Assembly: GCA_944376715.1 (NCBI GenBank)
Contig: CALWDO010000032.1
Coordinates: 1 to 34,823 of the forward strand
Direction of reading: 5' to 3'
DNA length: 34,823 nucleotides
From: an uncultured Lachnoclostridium sp.
Lineage (GTDB): Bacteria > Bacillota > Clostridia > Lachnospirales > Lachnospiraceae
Part shown: positions 1 to 7,324 of the stretch, in pieces
Numbering within the stretch: the stretch's first letter is position 1
Layout: every line of letters begins with the position of its first letter
Translations under genes and position numbers: made by a program
Notes under the pieces: model-generated
Seen by the model: only the letters and a program-made list of their open reading frames with translations
Told to the model about the DNA's origin: nothing
Database searches by the model: none

Positions 1-306
1 GAACAGTCCGAAGCTCTCTGCTCCGCTCTGATCGAGAACCAGTCCCTCTCCTTCCTGAATCCCAACGAGGAAGGCAAGACCGACGCCGTATCCGGAGTCA
101 GCATCTCCGTGGGCGGATTCATGAACCTGGCGCAGCAGTGCCTTGACCAGGCGGCAGGCATCGAAACATCCGAAGCGCCTGCGGAAGAGGCAGCCGCGCC
201 TCAGAACGGAACACAGGTAGACGCAGTCTCCGGAGCTACCAGATCTTCCACCGCCGCGGTCACCGGAATCAATGACGCTTATTATTTCTTGCAGACAGTC
301 AAATAA
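1..306 (+). CDS. FMN-binding (RnfG-like) protein, C-terminal part, cut by left edge
   Basis: This open frame runs in from the window edge and ends with TAA at 304-306, so only the last 101 residues are seen. They contain two copies of the FMN_bind flavinylation signature: DAVSGVSIS at about residues 28-36 and DAVSGATRSS near residue 79. In RnfG/NqrC-type proteins the Thr of SGAT carries FMN covalently, attached by ApbE. The first copy has Ser in the acceptor place and may be degenerate or a second site. An Ala/Glu-rich linker joins the copies. The next gene, 18 bases downstream, is an Rnf-like membrane subunit, and an apbE gene converges on the operon. The role is therefore probably extracytoplasmic electron transfer. 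The RnfG assignment rests on motif and context; other FMN_bind proteins are possible. Confidence 0.75.
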   Translation, partial: EQSEALCSALIENQSLSFLNPNEEGKTDAVSGVSISVGGFMNLAQQCLDQAAGIETSEAPAEEAAAPQNGTQVDAVSGATRSSTAAVTGINDAYYFLQTVK

Positions 307-324
307 GGAAACGGGGGATAAACT

Positions 325-1092
325 ATGAAATTAAAATATCCGGCAGAGGCTTTCGCTCTGGGGATCATCCTGTTTTCCGCCGGAATGAAGGAAGCTTTCG
401 CAGCCGGTATCCTGGTGATTTTATCCGCTGTATTCGCGGAATTTCTGAAAAATCTCCTGGAATCCTCCGTCCCGGAATGGAGCCTCCGGCTCTGTGTGGG
501 GATCGGAACCGGCGCTGTGTGCTCCTCTGTATTTTTGATCGGATTCGCTGCCCTGGGTGCTCCGCTGGAGACAGGCACATGGATCCTGACTTTTGTCATC
601 GGTCTTTTATGCGCTTACTTTTCTCTCACCGGAGGCCTGGGCGCAGAATACGGGGATCTTTTCTGGGAATCTTCCATCGTATGGGGATTCTGGATCCTGC
701 TGGCAATCATACGTGAGTTTTTAAGCGGCGGAGCCATATTTGGAAATACGGTCCTGCAGGCGTCTTTCCAGTCTTCTGCCATAGCCGAACCTGCCTTTGC
801 ATTCCTGGCGGCAGGTCTCGCGCTGGCATTTACCAACGGAATGCTGAAAAAAAGCGGAGCCAAAGGGAACAGCCTCCTGGCGGCGATCCCTGCCTTTTTC
901 CTTCTCCACCCGTTCACCGTACGTATCTTCGGGCAGACGGCAGGCATGCTGATCTCTATAGTCGTACCTGTCCTTATGTTCCTGTCCGTCAAACAGACTT
1001 TAAGGTTTTCGCGGATGGGAAAAGCCTATAAAGGACTTCCGGCAGATATGCTGACGGCAGGATTTATCTATATGATCTTGAGTATTTACTAA
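325..1092 (+). CDS. Rnf/Nqr-family integral membrane subunit (RnfE/RnfA-like)
   Basis: This 255-residue, very hydrophobic protein has about six predicted membrane helices. The stretch IIREFLSGGAIFG (about residues 129-141) resembles the Arg-Glu plus glycine signature of the RnfA/RnfE (NqrE/NqrD) family, whose members form the membrane electron path of ion-pumping Rnf and Nqr complexes. At 255 residues it is somewhat longer than typical RnfA or RnfE. The ATG at 325 has a GGGGG ribosome binding site and lies 18 bases after the FMN-binding gene, so the two are one operon, ended by the hairpin at 1106-1145. No rnfB or second RnfA/E gene follows, which differs from the standard rnfCDGEAB order. 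The family is fairly likely; the exact subunit is uncertain. Confidence 0.6.
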   Translation: MKLKYPAEAFALGIILFSAGMKEAFAAGILVILSAVFAEFLKNLLESSVPEWSLRLCVGIGTGAVCSSVFLIGFAALGAPLETGTWILTFVIGLLCAYFSLTGGLGAEYGDLFWESSIVWGFWILLAIIREFLSGGAIFGNTVLQASFQSSAIAEPAFAFLAAGLALAFTNGMLKKSGAKGNSLLAAIPAFFLLHPFTVRIFGQTAGMLISIVVPVLMFLSVKQTLRFSRMGKAYKGLPADMLTAGFIYMILSIY

Positions 1093-1105
1093 ATCATTGT
1101 TATGA

Positions 1106-1145
1106 TAGAGGCGCCCCGCTTCGAACAGGTGGGCGCCTCTTTTTC
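1106..1145. terminator. Bidirectional intrinsic terminator
   Basis: GAGGCGCCC and GGGCGCCTC form a GC-rich stem around a loop of about 14 bases, followed by a T-run on the plus strand. It sits between the stops of the convergent Rnf-like operon and apbE and probably ends both. Confidence 0.85.
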
Positions 1146-2185
1146 TAATTCATATTCACCATTTCCACTGTCAGTTCTTTTTCAAATCCCTCGCTGAAAT
1201 GCAGTTCCCCGTCTTCTGTAATAAACACCGCCTGGACGTCCGGCAGGCTGTCAACCAGCTCCATGCCCTTCTCCAGCCCCAGCGCGAAACAGGAAGTACT
1301 GAGTCCGTCTCCATCCACGGATTCATCAGAGATGATTGTCACAGATACCAGGCCGTTGTCATAAGGATAACCCGTCTCCGGATTCAGAATGTGATGATAG
1401 AGCACTCCATTCTCTTCAAAATACCGTTCATAGATCCCGGAAGACACTACGGATTTATCCGTAATCTCCACAGTCGCCACCGTCTCGCTGCGGCTGGCAA
1501 AAGGTCTCTGCAGCCCGATCCGGAACGGATCGCCTCCCGGGCGGCTTCCTACGCACAGAATATTTCCTCCCAGATCAATGATCGCGCTCTCCACACCCTG
1601 GTCCAGAAGATAATCTTTGATCCGGTCCGCGATATACCCTTTCGCCACTGCTCCCAGATCCAGCTGCATTCCTTCTTTCGCAAACCGGATCTCATTCCCC
1701 TCCAGAAACACATCCTGATAATTCACCAGTTCCAGCGCCGCCGCGATCGCGCCGCTGTCCGGAACCGCTCCTTCCCCGGATGTGAAATCCCACAGAGACG
1801 ATACCGGAGCAATAGAGATGTCAAACGCGCCGTCCGATATATCCCCATAATGGAGTCCCGCCGCAATCAACTCCGCCAGGGAATCTGACAACGTATATTT
1901 TCCGTCTTCTTCCGGCAATTCTCCGGTATTTAAACGATACAGCTCGCTCTCTTCCAGGGTCCGGCTGAATATCCGTTCGTATTCGTCGCACAAAGCCAGC
2001 GCTCCGTCCAGAATCTCCTGATCCTGAGAGTCGTAAAGAGTTACCGTCACAACCGTATTCAACTTGAACGCAGTCGCCGACAGGGGATCCGCCTGCTGCC
2101 TCCGTGAATACAATACACCGAAAATACCGAAAATGATGATCAACGCTGCCGCCGCCAACACAGCCGTCTTTTTTCTGCCCGTCAT
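1145..2185 (-). CDS. apbE: FAD:protein FMN transferase
   Basis: The 346-residue ApbE-family enzyme uses FAD to attach FMN covalently to Thr/Ser of SGAT-type motifs, outside the membrane. Visible family features are the start of the catalytic domain (FKLNTVVTVTLYD), LDLGAVAKGYIAD, DLGGNILCVGSRPGG, HHILNPETGYPY and the late DGLSTSCFALG segment that carries metal ligands. An N-terminal helix (residues about 7-24, without a lipobox Cys) should anchor it to the outer face of the membrane. The ATG at 2185 was chosen because AAAGGAG precedes it by 6 bases; a longer frame upstream only translates a hairpin. Its obvious substrate is the FMN-binding protein of the convergent operon. Confidence 0.9.
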   Translation of the reverse strand: MTGRKKTAVLAAAALIIIFGIFGVLYSRRQQADPLSATAFKLNTVVTVTLYDSQDQEILDGALALCDEYERIFSRTLEESELYRLNTGELPEEDGKYTLSDSLAELIAAGLHYGDISDGAFDISIAPVSSLWDFTSGEGAVPDSGAIAAALELVNYQDVFLEGNEIRFAKEGMQLDLGAVAKGYIADRIKDYLLDQGVESAIIDLGGNILCVGSRPGGDPFRIGLQRPFASRSETVATVEITDKSVVSSGIYERYFEENGVLYHHILNPETGYPYDNGLVSVTIISDESVDGDGLSTSCFALGLEKGMELVDSLPDVQAVFITEDGELHFSEGFEKELTVEMVNMN

Positions 2186-2218
2186 AAAATCTCCTTTATC
2201 ATTTACTTTCGCCATATA

Positions 2219-2281
2219 AAAATACTTCCTCCCAGGCGGCAGGTTACGAATCTTCGCCTGTCTGCCCGAAGGAAGTATTTT
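2219..2281 (-). terminator. Long hairpin between the small membrane gene and apbE
   Basis: Perfect 12-base arms (2219-2230 and 2270-2281) enclose a second, imperfect GC-rich stem. On the minus strand the hairpin ends in TATTTTTATA. It fits an intrinsic terminator or attenuator that would lower apbE transcription from the upstream gene. I see no strong separate promoter for apbE after it. Confidence 0.6.
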
Positions 2282-2305
2282 CATGGAACTGTGAATATAC
2301 ACATA

Positions 2306-2545
2306 TTATTCTGCATTCAGAGAAGTCATATAATCATCCAGAGCGGTTACATCCGCCGTCACCGGACGGTTATTGACGCTGTCCCAGTAGCTGTCCCAGG
2401 CCGAATAGCCGATCCAGCATACCAGAGCAAGCACGATGGCACCTGCACAGATCTTCTCAATCAGCACTTTTCTTTTCTTCTTTGCCTGAATAACTTTGCG
2501 GTTCTTCTTCTCTTCTTTATAACGATCTACTTTTTCCTGACTCAT
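2306..2545 (-). CDS. Small single-pass membrane protein of unknown function
   Basis: This 79-residue protein begins with a very basic, charged segment (many Lys/Arg in residues 3-28), then one membrane helix (about 31-50), then a short acidic tail (WDSYWDSVNNRPVTAD). That pattern suggests an inner-membrane protein with the N-terminus inside. I chose the ATG at 2545 because of the AGGA-type site 8 bases upstream; a longer frame from 2584 lacks one. It has its own promoter with a palindrome at the start point and lies just upstream of apbE, separated by a hairpin. I do not recognise a named family. Confidence 0.7.
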   Translation of the reverse strand: MSQEKVDRYKEEKKNRKVIQAKKKRKVLIEKICAGAIVLALVCWIGYSAWDSYWDSVNNRPVTADVTALDDYMTSLNAE

Positions 2546-2575
2546 ATTACTGTCCTGCCTTTTCCATATCCATTG

Positions 2576-2627
2576 TGTAGACATAGTCTACAGAGACAGT
2601 ATACCACATTTCCTCGTAATTTCCACC
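2576..2627 (-). promoter_or_regulatory. Promoter with palindromic operator for the small membrane gene
   Basis: On the minus strand an extended -10 (TGGTATACT, hexamer at 2598-2603) has a weak -35 (GTGGAA, 2621-2626) 17 bases before it. The predicted start point falls in a perfect 7-3-7 palindrome, TGTAGAC-ATA-GTCTACA, at 2576-2592, which looks like a repressor operator. Confidence 0.55.
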
Positions 2628-2723
2628 GGTTTTTTTGAATACACTGTCGTTTTTCGGATCAATGAGGCAAAGAGAACAGTGATTGTTGTAACGATCCGCT
2701 ATTCCCCAAGTGAATTTTAAACC

Positions 2724-3245
2724 TTAATTTAGCACCGCATTCAGCAGCACAAAGAACACTCCGCCCGCCGCGAAAATAACCGCTTCAACCAGGAAAAACC
2801 TGGGAATGATCCTTCTCGCCGCTTCCGCAAAAGAGTTCACGCCAATCTTCCCGGTTTCCCGCATGTCCTGTCTGCACCATGCCTTTTTCCCACATACAGG
2901 GCACCGAAGTCTCCTGGACATGCGAACGGTACCTTGAAGCCCGATTCCCCCGGCTGCTCCCACGGATACAGATTTCTTCGGAATGAACGGGTGCTTCACC
3001 AAATATTCGGCCGGAAGATCGAACGCCGCGCCGCAGGCCACGCAGGTAAAAAGGATTGTTCCCGCCTGCATGACTGCCGTCCGGTTTGCCATAGCCATCA
3101 GTTTCACAAAACAATAAACCAGCCACCCCAACAGGAGCGCCGCCCATATAAGGAGCCCGATCGTATGGATGCGGTTGCGCAGTTCCAGCCTCGCCAGACG
3201 CTGCGCCTGCTCTGCCAGCATCTGTTCTCTCAATTCGTCAATCAT
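2724..3245 (-). CDS. Zinc-ribbon membrane protein of unknown function
   Basis: The 173-residue product has an N-terminal basic helix (QMLAEQAQRLARLELRNR), a membrane helix at about residues 28-48, a pair of Cys motifs (CVAC, then CPVC about 60 residues later) that could bind zinc, and a C-terminal helix (FFLVEAVIFAAGGVFFVLLN). The ATG at 3245 has GGGG 8 bases upstream and sits 5 bases after the stop of the AlkD-like gene, so it is probably the last gene of that run; a start at 3287 would overlap the upstream gene. I do not recognise the family. Confidence 0.65.
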   Translation of the reverse strand: MIDELREQMLAEQAQRLARLELRNRIHTIGLLIWAALLLGWLVYCFVKLMAMANRTAVMQAGTILFTCVACGAAFDLPAEYLVKHPFIPKKSVSVGAAGGIGLQGTVRMSRRLRCPVCGKKAWCRQDMRETGKIGVNSFAEAARRIIPRFFLVEAVIFAAGGVFFVLLNAVLN

Positions 3246-3249
3246 CACT

Positions 3250-3918
3250 TTATCCCCGTGAAATATATTTCCCAGCTTCTCTGACACTCAGTTTTACCAT
3301 TCTGTCCGCATATTTCTCTAAAAATGCCTTTACCCATTCCGGATTTGTTTTGGAATAATCTCTCAGACTCCATCCGATAGCTTTGTTGATGAAAAATTCA
3401 TCGTTTCCAAAGTTATTGACGAGAATCTGCTCTAATAACGCCGTATTGGTCTTTTCCTTCCGGCACAGCTGATGGTCTATCGCCACTCTTCTGACCCAGA
3501 GGTCATCGTCCAGAGACCATTCCAGCATCAGCGCGTCAATTCTGCTGTCCCGCAGCCCGATCTGTCCGATCACCTGATCCAGAGAATCCGTCGTATCCCA
3601 CCATGATTTCCGTTTTATGTATGTTTTTATCCTAGGAATATCATCATAAGTCAGAAAGTCGTTCATGGCGGCCAGATAATCGCAGACCAGATACTGAAAT
3701 TCCCTGTGCTCGTCTTCATAGCATTGATCCAGAAACGCCCAGTCGATCTGCCCCGACTTTTTCTCTTCTTTCAAAAAATCTTTATAAAGAGCCTTCCTTT
3801 TGGGCGTAGGCAGACCATAGAAAGGAAACTTATTCTTCATATATCTCGCCATCTGAGCGGCATTCTCTTTATCTTCTTTTTCTTCAAATCTCTTTTTGAT
3901 ACTTGAATATTTATCCAT
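3250..3918 (-). CDS. DNA alkylation repair protein, AlkD-like HEAT-repeat glycosylase
   Basis: The 222-residue protein matches the AlkD family, which excises N3- and N7-alkylated purines without flipping the base. Visible motifs are SWWDTTDSLDQ (residues 105-114), WVRRVAI (141-147) and FFINKAIGWSLRDYSKTNPEWV (175-196). W107 and D111 have the same spacing as the catalytic Trp/Asp pair of Bacillus cereus AlkD, and W183 probably matches its second active-site Trp. Length is typical. The gene starts 3 bases after the GNAT-ACT gene stops and is followed closely by the zinc-ribbon gene, so all three may be one transcript. Residue equivalences are from memory and approximate. Confidence 0.88.
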   Translation of the reverse strand: MDKYSSIKKRFEEKEDKENAAQMARYMKNKFPFYGLPTPKRKALYKDFLKEEKKSGQIDWAFLDQCYEDEHREFQYLVCDYLAAMNDFLTYDDIPRIKTYIKRKSWWDTTDSLDQVIGQIGLRDSRIDALMLEWSLDDDLWVRRVAIDHQLCRKEKTNTALLEQILVNNFGNDEFFINKAIGWSLRDYSKTNPEWVKAFLEKYADRMVKLSVREAGKYISRG

Positions 3919-3921
3919 TTA

Positions 3922-4800
3922 TTATCCCCTGGTTATTACATAGCCTTCCTTCGCCAGCCGTTTTAACGCCCTTTCTTCATACTCGCTTTTTACCAGGACA
4001 TAGTCTGTGTTAAAAGTGGACACCACAAATATGCCTATTTTTTCTTCCGCAAGAATAGAAGAGATTCTCGCCAATATTCCTATCAGTGAAAAATCAAGCA
4101 CTCCCCTGATGCGAAATGCTTTCCATCCGTCTTCATGTTCATCCGCATTTTCAGGCATGTCTTCCGTCAGGCACACCAGTGATTTTTCCTCATCGGTCTT
4201 TCCGATAAAGCAATATTCCGAATCCAGATTCACTTTTGAGTAATCCGGCACCTTGCAGACCGAAAAATCTCCCGGGATGGCCTGAATCTCCATTTCACGT
4301 GTCTCAACCTTTTCGTACGCAATCCGCGGCGACCCGTCCGCAATATGTATGATCCCGCACTTTTGGAAGCCGTTCTTGCAGATTGCCCTCTGCATTACCT
4401 TGTTATCCTCGTGGGTATCGATCCTCAGATGGGCGATCTTCCGGCTGCAGAATTCCACAATCATCTCCAGAACGCCGTGCAGCGTTCCGTCGCCTGCTAC
4501 CCGGTGTATGGTTCCATATTCCGTATCGGACAGCCACTCGCCCTGTTCTATCTCCGCATAGGTGGGATCCGGTCCGATCACGAAGAAAAAGACTGCATGT
4601 ATGCCGTCCGCGCCCTTTATCACATACAGATTCCCTTTTTCTATATCCTCTGCCAGCAGCGTTTCCGGAGGGAAATTATCCTTCCACTGGTCCGGATTTC
4701 CTGTCTCCTTCATAAAATTCCGGGCGTATGCGTAGATTTCCAGTATTCTCGGCAGATCTTTCCTCTCTGCTTTTTCTACAGCGTATGTTTCTGTATTCAT
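3922..4800 (-). CDS. GNAT acetyltransferase fused to an ACT-type regulatory domain
   Basis: This 292-residue protein has two parts. Residues about 5-165 look like a GNAT N-acetyltransferase: IYAYARNFMKETGNPDQW near the start and a late segment LRIDTHEDNKVMQRAICKNGFQKCGI typical of the acetyl-CoA fold. Residues about 170-290 look like a stand-alone ACT-domain protein of the COG3603 type (GVLDFSLIGILARISSILAEEKIGIFVVSTFNTDYVLVK), a fold that often senses amino acids. The ATG at 4800 has AAGGAG 7 bases upstream; the longer frame from 4878 crosses the promoter. The substrate is unknown. I infer that a small ligand, perhaps an amino acid, controls acetylation. Confidence 0.8.
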   Translation of the reverse strand: MNTETYAVEKAERKDLPRILEIYAYARNFMKETGNPDQWKDNFPPETLLAEDIEKGNLYVIKGADGIHAVFFFVIGPDPTYAEIEQGEWLSDTEYGTIHRVAGDGTLHGVLEMIVEFCSRKIAHLRIDTHEDNKVMQRAICKNGFQKCGIIHIADGSPRIAYEKVETREMEIQAIPGDFSVCKVPDYSKVNLDSEYCFIGKTDEEKSLVCLTEDMPENADEHEDGWKAFRIRGVLDFSLIGILARISSILAEEKIGIFVVSTFNTDYVLVKSEYEERALKRLAKEGYVITRG

Positions 4801-4889
4801 TGACGTTCTCCTTCCGTTTCTTCTTCGTACATGCAATCCCTTTTCGCATTCATTATCATGCGCGATGGTATAATTCACGCCATGCGCTC

Positions 4890-4918
4890 ATTATACCGTA
4901 CTTTCCCTTCATTGTCAG
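4890..4918 (-). promoter_or_regulatory. Promoter of the GNAT-ACT gene
   Basis: On the minus strand CTGACA (4913-4918), a 17-base spacer and TATAAT (4890-4895) form a good vegetative promoter about 90 bases before the start codon at 4800. Confidence 0.75.
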
Positions 4919-5006
4919 CCATCATTGCAGAGAATCGCAGACACTCCTGCGTCCCGGCCGCCATTTATTTATGCAAGCCGGTCTATGAGAAACGGAAGCG
5001 ATCTGA

Positions 5007-5012
5007 TATAAT
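5007..5012 (+). promoter_or_regulatory. Probable -10 element of the two-component operon
   Basis: A consensus TATAAT lies 34 bases before the response-regulator ATG. No clear -35 hexamer is seen at the right distance, so the promoter may need an activator. Confidence 0.5.
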
Positions 5013-5045
5013 AGCCTTTAGCAACGACTGTTTGAGGTACAAAAA

Positions 5046-5738
5046 ATGGAACGAATCTTAGTAGTAGAAGACGACCTGGCGCTGAGCACGGGTCTTTGTT
5101 TTGAACTGGACAATGCCGGATATCTGTCAGTGGCGGCATACAACTGCGCAAAAGCGCGGTATCTGCTGGAGCACGAATCCTTTTCTCTGGTGCTTCTGGA
5201 TGTAAATCTGCCGGATGGCAATGGCTTTGATTTGTGCCGGGAAATCAAAGCTGCCAGACCGGAGCTCCCGGTGATCTTCCTGACCGCCAATGATCTGGAA
5301 ACAGATGTGTTGAACGGATTCGATATGGGAGCCGAAGACTATGTGACCAAACCTTTTCACATGCAGATCCTGCTGCGCCGCGTGGAAGTTGCCCTGCGCC
5401 GAAGCAGCGGTCAGGCCGCCGCTCCTCAGACCGACCGGTGGACAGACGGATGGCTGACACTGGATTTCTCCGCCCTCTCCGCTCTGCGGGGACAGGAAAA
5501 GCTGGCTATCACTCCAAACGAATATAAGCTGCTCAAGACACTCACCGAGCACGCCGGTCAGATCCTGACCCGGCAGCAGCTTCTGGAACGTCTGTGGGAC
5601 AGCGCCGGCAACTTTATCGACGACCACACGCTTACCGTCACCATGAACCGGCTTCGTTCCAAAATCGAAGACGGCGGCCATAGTTATATCAAAACTGTGC
5701 GGGGCATGGGTTACATATGGACAGGAGGCAGGCTATGA
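5046..5738 (+). CDS. OmpR-family response regulator
   Basis: This 230-residue regulator has a receiver domain (residues 1-115) with the acidic pair E8/D9/D10, the phosphorylation site D52 in LVLLDVNLPDG, T80 and K102, followed by a winged-helix DNA-binding domain (about 130-228) with ITPNEYKLLKTL and the YIKTVRGMGYIW wing. The kinase gene overlaps its stop by four bases (ATGA), so the two are translationally coupled. OmpR-family proteins bind direct repeats about one helical turn apart. Such repeats occur at 10542-10570 before the second ABC module, which I infer to be the target. Confidence 0.95.
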   Translation: MERILVVEDDLALSTGLCFELDNAGYLSVAAYNCAKARYLLEHESFSLVLLDVNLPDGNGFDLCREIKAARPELPVIFLTANDLETDVLNGFDMGAEDYVTKPFHMQILLRRVEVALRRSSGQAAAPQTDRWTDGWLTLDFSALSALRGQEKLAITPNEYKLLKTLTEHAGQILTRQQLLERLWDSAGNFIDDHTLTVTMNRLRSKIEDGGHSYIKTVRGMGYIWTGGRL

Positions 5739-6757
5739 AACATCGGGATATAACCGTTTTGCGCCTGGGAATGCTCCTGCTCTCGGCGGCACTTTTTATA
5801 AGCCTTGCCTGGCTGTTGTGGGAGACGGTACCCCAGGCTTTTGTCCGGCGCGGCATTCTGGCGCTGTGCGCGGCCATCTATGCAGTCGTCGGCCTGTGGG
5901 CATGGTATCAGAGACGGCAGGTGAATCTGTTTGCCGACGACCTGTGCGAGACGCTGGACGCCCTCATGTCCGGCCGTGAGATAGAAGAATATCATCCCTA
6001 TGAAGACAGTCTGACCGCCAAAATACAGGGAAAACTGATGCAGTATTTTGATATTATGACCGAGGGCAGACGCCAGAGCCAGCAGGACAAAGAAACGATC
6101 CAGGGCCTGGTCAGCGACATTTCCCATCAAGTCAAGACTCCGGTCGCCAACATTCGGATGTTTGCCGGCATCCTGCGGCAGCATGCCTTGCCGCCGGAAA
6201 AACAGGCGGAATTTCTTGCCACCATGGAAGGACAGATCGACAAACTGGATTTTCTGATGCAGTCGCTGATCAAGATGTCCCGTCTGGAGACCGGCACCTT
6301 CACTCTTCATATGGAAGAGGCCCGTCTTTCCGACACTATAGCACGGGCCATGAGCACGGTATGGGGCAAAGCAGAGACAAAAAACATCCAGCTTTCCGCC
6401 TCCTGCGACGACTCCATCACCGTCCGGCACGATCCAAGATGGACTTCGGAGGCGCTGGGCAATATCCTGGACAACGCCGTCAAGTACACGCCTTCCGGCG
6501 GCAGCGTCTCCGTGTCCGTACGTCCCTGGCAGTTTTATACCCGGGTGGACATCACCGATACAGGCATGGGAATTCCGGAAGAACATTACAACGATGTATT
6601 TCAGAGATTCTACCGTGCCCAGGAAGCAGCCGGGCAGGAAGGCGTAGGACTGGGCCTGTACCTCGCGAACGGTATCGTCACCCGCCAGAAAGGCTACATC
6701 AGCGTCCGGTCCCAGGTGGGAAAAGGCACGACCTTTTCCGTTTATCTGCTGAGCTGA
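5735..6757 (+). CDS. Sensor histidine kinase, intramembrane-sensing type
   Basis: The 340-residue kinase has two membrane helices (about residues 11-30 and 39-58) joined by a loop of only about 8 residues, so it has essentially no outside sensor domain. This is the layout of BceS-like kinases that are signalled through a partner ABC transporter. H131 in SDISHQVKTPVANI is the phosphorylation site. The N box is LGNILDNAVKY (241-251), the G1 box DTGMGIP and the G2 box GVGLGLYL. The ATG at 5735 overlaps the regulator's stop and has AGGAGG upstream; a start at 5717 is less likely. Downstream ABC modules fit a sensing and detoxification unit. Confidence 0.93.
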   Translation: MKHRDITVLRLGMLLLSAALFISLAWLLWETVPQAFVRRGILALCAAIYAVVGLWAWYQRRQVNLFADDLCETLDALMSGREIEEYHPYEDSLTAKIQGKLMQYFDIMTEGRRQSQQDKETIQGLVSDISHQVKTPVANIRMFAGILRQHALPPEKQAEFLATMEGQIDKLDFLMQSLIKMSRLETGTFTLHMEEARLSDTIARAMSTVWGKAETKNIQLSASCDDSITVRHDPRWTSEALGNILDNAVKYTPSGGSVSVSVRPWQFYTRVDITDTGMGIPEEHYNDVFQRFYRAQEAAGQEGVGLGLYLANGIVTRQKGYISVRSQVGKGTTFSVYLLS

Positions 6758-6800
6758 GCGCCGTTATCCGGCAAAATCTTTTATTTCAAGGAGATCATAT

Positions 6801-7310
6801 ATGCTTATTTCTAAAATCATCGAAAAAATGATCCGCTATTCCGGCGGAAATCTGCACGACATCAATCATTTTATGAAAGTCTACGCTTACGCCCGATCAA
6901 TCGGTGTCCTCGAAGGACTGTCTCCCGACGAACAGACTGTTCTGGAGGCCGCCGCCGTCGTCCATGACATCGCCTGTCCTCTGTGCCGGGAAAAATACGG
7001 CAATACCAACGGGAAATACCAGGAACAGGAAGGGATGCCTCTGGCAGAAGCGTTTCTCCAGGACACCGGACTGTCAGGAGAAATGATCGACCGGGTCGTC
7101 TATCTGGTGGGACACCATCACACCCCCGGAGGCATAGACGGCCCCGATTACCAGATTCTGCTGGAAGCGGACTATCTGGTCAATGCGGACGAGAGCCATT
7201 ATTCCAAAGAAAACATCCGGCATACCATGGATCTGCTTTTCCGCACCCCCACCGGTATCTCACTTTTAAAATCCATGTACCTTACCGAAGAAGAAACTGC
7301 TGCCATATAG
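6801..7310 (+). CDS. HD-domain phosphohydrolase-like protein
   Basis: This 169-residue protein has the metal-binding HD pattern: H in NLHDINHFMKV near residue 19-23, the HD pair in AAVVHDIACP (about 54-55), GHHHT (about 104-108), and the late Asp in LEADYLVNAD. HD proteins hydrolyse phosphate esters of nucleotides or related molecules. The substrate here is unknown. AAGGAG lies 7 bases before the ATG. The gene sits between the kinase (43 bases away) and the first ABC ATPase (14 bases), so it is in the operon. An HD protein is not a standard part of two-component/FtsX-transporter loci, which makes it a candidate extra effector or a passenger. Confidence 0.85.
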   Translation: MLISKIIEKMIRYSGGNLHDINHFMKVYAYARSIGVLEGLSPDEQTVLEAAAVVHDIACPLCREKYGNTNGKYQEQEGMPLAEAFLQDTGLSGEMIDRVVYLVGHHHTPGGIDGPDYQILLEADYLVNADESHYSKENIRHTMDLLFRTPTGISLLKSMYLTEEETAAI

Positions 7311-7324
7311 AAAGGATCTCTCCC

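Noticed and set aside
5711-6586. A 291-residue minus-strand frame opposite the histidine kinase
   Set aside because: The plus-strand kinase has complete motifs; this frame has none.
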